The notes below the pieces were generated by a model. The model did no database searches, was not told the DNA's origin, and was given only the letters and a program-made list of their open reading frames with translations. Shown in pieces: positions 61,220-64,000 of a stretch of 64,000 nucleotides of DNA. Location: contig NZ_CP121252.1 in assembly GCF_029637705.1 (NCBI RefSeq), forward strand, positions 3,065,676-3,129,675, in the 5' to 3' direction. Origin of the DNA: Citricoccus muralis. GTDB taxonomy: Bacteria; Actinomycetota; Actinomycetes; Actinomycetales; Micrococcaceae. Positions within the stretch are counted from its first letter, which is position 1. Each line of letters begins with the position of its first letter. A program made the position numbers and the translations under genes.

Positions 61220-61738
61220 CTACGCCTCTGCAGAAACTACGACGTGCCGACGTGAGGACTCGCCCTCGGATTCGCTCACGAGCCCGGCGTCAGCAATAAC
61301 GTCGTGAACGATCTTGCGTTCGTAGGCACTCATCGGCTTCAGGTGAACAGCCTCTTCTTCGCCACTCTTAACACGCTCGATGGCTTCTTCAGCGAGAGCC
61401 GTCAATTCTTTGGCTCGCTCATCGCGATACCCAGCAATGTCGAGAATCAGCCGTGACCGGTTGCCGGTAGAAGATAGCACAGCAAGACGCACAAGCTCCT
61501 GAAGGGCTTCAAGACCCTTGCCCTTGTGTCCAATCAGATCCTGCAGACGCTCGTTCTGCTGGTCCGCGAGCACCGAAAGATAGATGCGACCGTTACGGAT
61601 CTCAATGTCAATATCACCATCGATATCGGCAATATCGAGTAGTTCTTCAACGTAGTCCGCGGCGAGATCGCTTTCTTCGTCGACTGAGCTGGGAGCTGTC
61701 GTCTCGTCGTCCTCCGTGCTCATCGTCTCTTCGCTCAT
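61220..61738 (-). CDS. jag: Jag/KhpB-like KH-R3H RNA-binding protein
   Basis: 172 aa. An acidic N-terminus precedes a KH domain (ISVLADQQNERLQDLIGHKGKGLEALQELVRLAV in pieces; the conserved loop is GHKGKGL) and an R3H domain (LKPMSAYERKIVHDVIADAG). The Jag-N domain of Bacillus is absent, as is usual in actinobacteria. It overlaps the yidC stop by 4 bases. Confidence 0.93.
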   Translation of the reverse strand: MSEETMSTEDDETTAPSSVDEESDLAADYVEELLDIADIDGDIDIEIRNGRIYLSVLADQQNERLQDLIGHKGKGLEALQELVRLAVLSSTGNRSRLILDIAGYRDERAKELTALAEEAIERVKSGEEEAVHLKPMSAYERKIVHDVIADAGLVSESEGESSRRHVVVSAEA

Positions 61739-62715
61739 CGCTTTCTCCTGTTCTTGCGGGCAGGCTGCTGGCGCTGCCCCTTCGGTTTGGTCTCTTCCAC
61801 CTTGGCGCGTTCTTCGGCTTCCTGAGCCTCTTTGGCGGCCTTGCCAACTGGTGGTAGTCCCTTGGCTTCGCGGCGCTCGTTCAGTTCACGCTCGGCCTGT
61901 GAACCAGGGGTGGGGTTACGACGAATAATGTAGAACTGCTGGCCAACGGCCCAGAAGTTCGTGGCGGTCCAGTAAATAAGAACACCGATCGGGAAGTTGA
62001 TACCACCGATAGCAAACACCAGCGGCAAGATGTAAAGCATCATCTTCTGCGACTGGGCGAAAGGGCCGGTCATGGCAGCCTGCGACATGTTCTTCGACAT
62101 CAGCATCTTCTGCATGTAGAACATCGACCCGGTCATCAACAGGATCATCACGACGCTGACGAAAAGAACATTGAAGTTCGTCCCGCCGGTTGCGTTGATG
62201 GCACCCATGAAGGTCTCGGACATCCCCGCGCCGAAAACAGTCGAAGCAGCGAAGGAATGGACCTGGTCGGGCGTCAGCGCACCAATATTCTCGGTGGAAC
62301 CGGCTTCAGAACGCGCGACACCGATCAGTACCTGGTACAGGGCGAAGAAGAACGGCATCTGTACGAGCATGGGAAGGCATGCGGAGAAGGGGCTGGTCCC
62401 ATGTTCCTTAAACAGAGCCTGCTGTTCCATCGCCATCGCCTGACGCGAGAGCTGGTCCTTCTTGCCTTTGTACTTGTCCTGCAGCTTCTTGATTTCAGGC
62501 TGCAACTCCTGCATGGCCCGCTGGGCCTTGATCTGCTTAACGAAGACCGGAATCAACAGGGTACGGATCAAAATCACCAGCAAGATGATGGACAAAGTCC
62601 AGTTCCAGCCGGATGACTCGGGCATGCCGATCATCGTCAGCAAAGAGTGGAACATGCCAATAACCCACGAAACCACCCACTTGAAGGGGAATAGAATCAG
62701 TTCGAAGAAGCCCAT
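61735..62715 (-). CDS. yidC: Membrane protein insertase YidC
   Basis: 326 aa. Five transmembrane segments of the 60KD_IMP domain are seen: residues ~5-28, then WTLSIILLVILIRTLLIPVF, FSACLPMLVQMPFFFALYQVL, LFVSVVMILLMTGSMFYMQ and LPLVFAIGGINFPIGVLIYWTATNFW. A cytoplasmic helical hairpin (KAQRAMQELQPEIKKLQDKYKG) and a basic C-terminal tail (RQQPARKNRRKR) are typical. It inserts membrane proteins alone or with Sec. Confidence 0.96.
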   Translation of the reverse strand: MGFFELILFPFKWVVSWVIGMFHSLLTMIGMPESSGWNWTLSIILLVILIRTLLIPVFVKQIKAQRAMQELQPEIKKLQDKYKGKKDQLSRQAMAMEQQALFKEHGTSPFSACLPMLVQMPFFFALYQVLIGVARSEAGSTENIGALTPDQVHSFAASTVFGAGMSETFMGAINATGGTNFNVLFVSVVMILLMTGSMFYMQKMLMSKNMSQAAMTGPFAQSQKMMLYILPLVFAIGGINFPIGVLIYWTATNFWAVGQQFYIIRRNPTPGSQAERELNERREAKGLPPVGKAAKEAQEAEERAKVEETKPKGQRQQPARKNRRKR

Positions 62716-62733
62716 AATCTCCTTTTATCCTCT

Positions 62734-63096
62734 TCAGTCCTCGTCCGACGGATCTGGCGGTACGACGGGGTGGTTCAGTTCAATGATCCTGGGTAGATGA
62801 CCATTCGGCCAAATTCTGCGTCCAGGAGGGACAGGATCGATTCCTCCCGATTGCCATGGGTGGCATCGACATAGTCGCCGAGCGCCCAATAGGCTGCCTT
62901 TGACGGCACCATGCACTGTGACTGCCTCTAAAGCGTAGGCGGAACAGCTGGGAAAAAACTTGCAGACAGGCCCGTACAACGGCGAGATGACTAACCGATA
63001 GGCCTTCAATAGTGTTGCCAGCAATGTGGAGGGAATCGCCCTGACGAAACCCCACTCGCGTGGGTTTGGTTGTGTGAGGAACGGAGACTCAACCAC
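62734..63096 (-). CDS. yidD: Membrane protein insertion efficiency factor YidD
   Basis: 120 aa from GTG 63096, overlapping the rnpA stop by 8 bases. The family core is LLKAYRLVISPLYGPVCKFFPSCSAYALEAVTVHGAVKGSLLGARRLCRCHPW, whose cysteines (C in GPVCKFFPSCS, RLCRCHPW) are conserved. It assists YidC. The ~20-residue N-terminal extension is longer than usual. Confidence 0.94.
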   Translation of the reverse strand: MVESPFLTQPNPREWGFVRAIPSTLLATLLKAYRLVISPLYGPVCKFFPSCSAYALEAVTVHGAVKGSLLGARRLCRCHPWQSGGIDPVPPGRRIWPNGHLPRIIELNHPVVPPDPSDED

Positions 63097-63487
63097 GGCG
63101 TTCAGCCTTCTTCAATGCGGACTCCAGACCATCATTCACATCGGCCTTTAGCTCTGACCATGACGCCGAAGCAGAGGCCGGAAGAGCGCGAATAACGATC
63201 GCAGTGTTTGAATCCGAGAGCAGATGCCCGGAAGCTACGCTCAGTTCAGCTGCTGCAATAGCACGCAGCCGCCGTTTCACTCTGTTTCGTACCACGGCAT
63301 TGCCGACTGCTTTGGAAACAATGAAACCAACACGGTTTGGCCCAGACTCCACAGGTGCAGCGCCATCATTGGTAGAGGTCGGACTGAAGGCGGACACGAC
63401 AACGTTCCGGCGCCCACTTCGGGAGCCGGAACGTAGTGTCTGAGAAAAATCCGCTGGGGTGCGTACCCGATGTCTCTTGGGTAGCAC
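63089..63487 (-). CDS. rnpA: Ribonuclease P protein component
   Basis: 132 aa from GTG 63487. The signature is the RNR-type basic helix VVRNRVKRRLRAI, with MLPKRHRVRTPADFSQTLRSG at the N-terminus. An insertion of ~15 residues (SPTSTNDGAAPVESGPN) sits between strands. It binds RNase P RNA for pre-tRNA 5' processing. It lies 41 bases downstream of rpmH on the same strand. Confidence 0.95.
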   Translation of the reverse strand: MLPKRHRVRTPADFSQTLRSGSRSGRRNVVVSAFSPTSTNDGAAPVESGPNRVGFIVSKAVGNAVVRNRVKRRLRAIAAAELSVASGHLLSDSNTAIVIRALPASASASWSELKADVNDGLESALKKAERRG

Positions 63488-63528
63488 TCAACCACTGATC
63501 CGCACGTCTGAGGCGGCCGAAGCCAACC

Positions 63529-63666
63529 TCAGGCAGACAGCTGTGCGCGGCCCTTGCTACGGCGCGCAGTCAGCACGGCGCGGCCGGCGCGGGTACGCAT
63601 GCGTGCACGGAAACCGTGCTTCTTCGCACGACGGCGGTTATTCGGCTGAAAAGTCCGCTTGCTCAC
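63529..63666 (-). CDS. rpmH: 50S ribosomal protein L34
   Basis: 45 aa from GTG 63664-63666. The sequence begins [19 protein letters not shown] and continues [19 protein letters not shown], the universal L34 pattern. It leads the rpmH-rnpA-yidD-yidC-jag-rsmG-parA string next to the origin. The small size and GTG start make it easy to miss. Confidence 0.97.
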   Translation of the reverse strand: MSKRTFQPNNRRRAKKHGFRARMRTRAGRAVLTARRSKGRAQLSA

Positions 63667-64000
63667 TTTGAAACTCCACACGTTGTGTTTGCGCCCGGAT
63701 CCGTTATTCGGAAGACCGTAGGTCTGGGGAAGAACCGGTGACGCACTGTCAGGACAATCTGCAACGTTTCCACGCCCCGTTTTCAGGCAGGCGTCACTCT
63801 GTCACAGACCAATCAAGTCTAGGAAGAGCGACACGCATCGTCAAATCCCGTGCTGGTGTCGTGAGTCAAGCTAATGAGGATGGCTCCAGACCATCTTTCT
63901 CCACAATTTACACACCCCATGTGTATAAGCATGTGCAAAACATGCTGAAACCCCGCTAAGCGGCTACTGTTAAGGTCTGCGCAGAGTCCCACGATGCTGT
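63667..64000. other. Intergenic region upstream of rpmH, leading towards dnaA/oriC
   Basis: 334 bp with no gene seen. It should contain the rpmH promoter. TGTGTATAA at 63920-63928 is one mismatch from a DnaA box; no perfect box is present. In actinobacteria rpmH is usually followed by oriC and dnaA on the other strand, so the region probably marks the edge of oriC. The right half is AT-rich. Confidence 0.5.

Noticed and set aside
63667..64000. oriC inside the window
   Set aside because: Only one near-consensus DnaA box is present; the origin probably begins beyond position 64000.
1..64000. tRNA genes, rRNA genes, CRISPR arrays and prophage genes
   Set aside because: None could be recognised by eye: no cloverleaf sequences, regular repeat-spacer pattern or phage structural genes were seen. 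A tRNAscan or CRISPR finder run would settle this.

Overview
The window looks like the chromosome of a high-GC actinobacterium, most likely order Micrococcales and perhaps Micrococcaceae. The evidence is the GC-rich coding bias, GTG and TTG starts, an Asp23/DUF6286/AmaP envelope cluster, an actinobacterial-type inositol-3-phosphate synthase, and a right end in the conserved actinobacterial order cca - NUDIX - murJ - MurJ-associated protein - trxB - trxA - parB - parA - rsmG - jag - yidC - yidD - rnpA - rpmH. dnaA and oriC should lie just past position 64000. The genus cannot be fixed from sequence alone.

Layout. 1-82: tail of a YceI-like protein. 104-4136: divergent envelope-stress module, with five minus-strand genes (Asp23 proteins, DUF6286, AmaP) facing an ECF sigma factor, an anti-sigma/Asp23 fusion and another Asp23-like protein. 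4213-6551: small alarmone synthetase and a flavin disulfide reductase. 6585-12629: five genes in two divergent, translationally coupled units (flavin monooxygenase, ureohydrolase, YjiH-type membrane protein; DavA-like amidase, double Lrp regulator). These read best as an oxidative arginine route via 4-guanidinobutyramide and 4-guanidinobutyrate to GABA plus urea. 12661-20659: RibD_C reductase, FolP2-type protein, PLP dehydratase, SDR, amidohydrolase, two aminotransferases. 20637-23927: M50 protease and a PadR/HAAS pair broken by a 5' truncation and by an IS3-family insertion with a visible 4-bp target duplication. 24039-30834: type I restriction-modification operon with an MNT/HEPN toxin-antitoxin pair between hsdS and hsdR, visibly less GC-biased than its neighbours. 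30859-35428: dnaB, a DnaA-box cluster, yggS and rpsF-ssb-rpsR-rplI. 35599-40297: M18 aminopeptidase, coiled-coil membrane protein, GT87-type transferase, ino1. 40272-47490: thiamine salvage operon (SDR-thiM-thiE-thiD) and a luciferase-like monooxygenase, each under its own TPP riboswitch, with fhs and a DedA protein between. 47529-48901: HxlR regulator and divergent QorB-like reductase. 49418-63666: the conserved origin-proximal block.

Most striking are (1) a 1.27-kb non-coding gap between parB and parA holding seven parS-like palindromes, with two more inside the flanking coding sequences; (2) the arginine monooxygenase-type cluster; (3) a ZAS anti-sigma domain fused to an Asp23 domain; (4) a TPP riboswitch directly on an LLM monooxygenase; (5) the MNT/HEPN pair inside the R-M operon; (6) an apparent kinase N-lobe remnant in the MurJ-linked membrane protein; and (7) repeated use of a -10 hexamer 6-7 nt before the start codon, pointing to widespread leaderless transcripts. 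All functional statements are inferences from sequence motifs and gene context; no database search was run.
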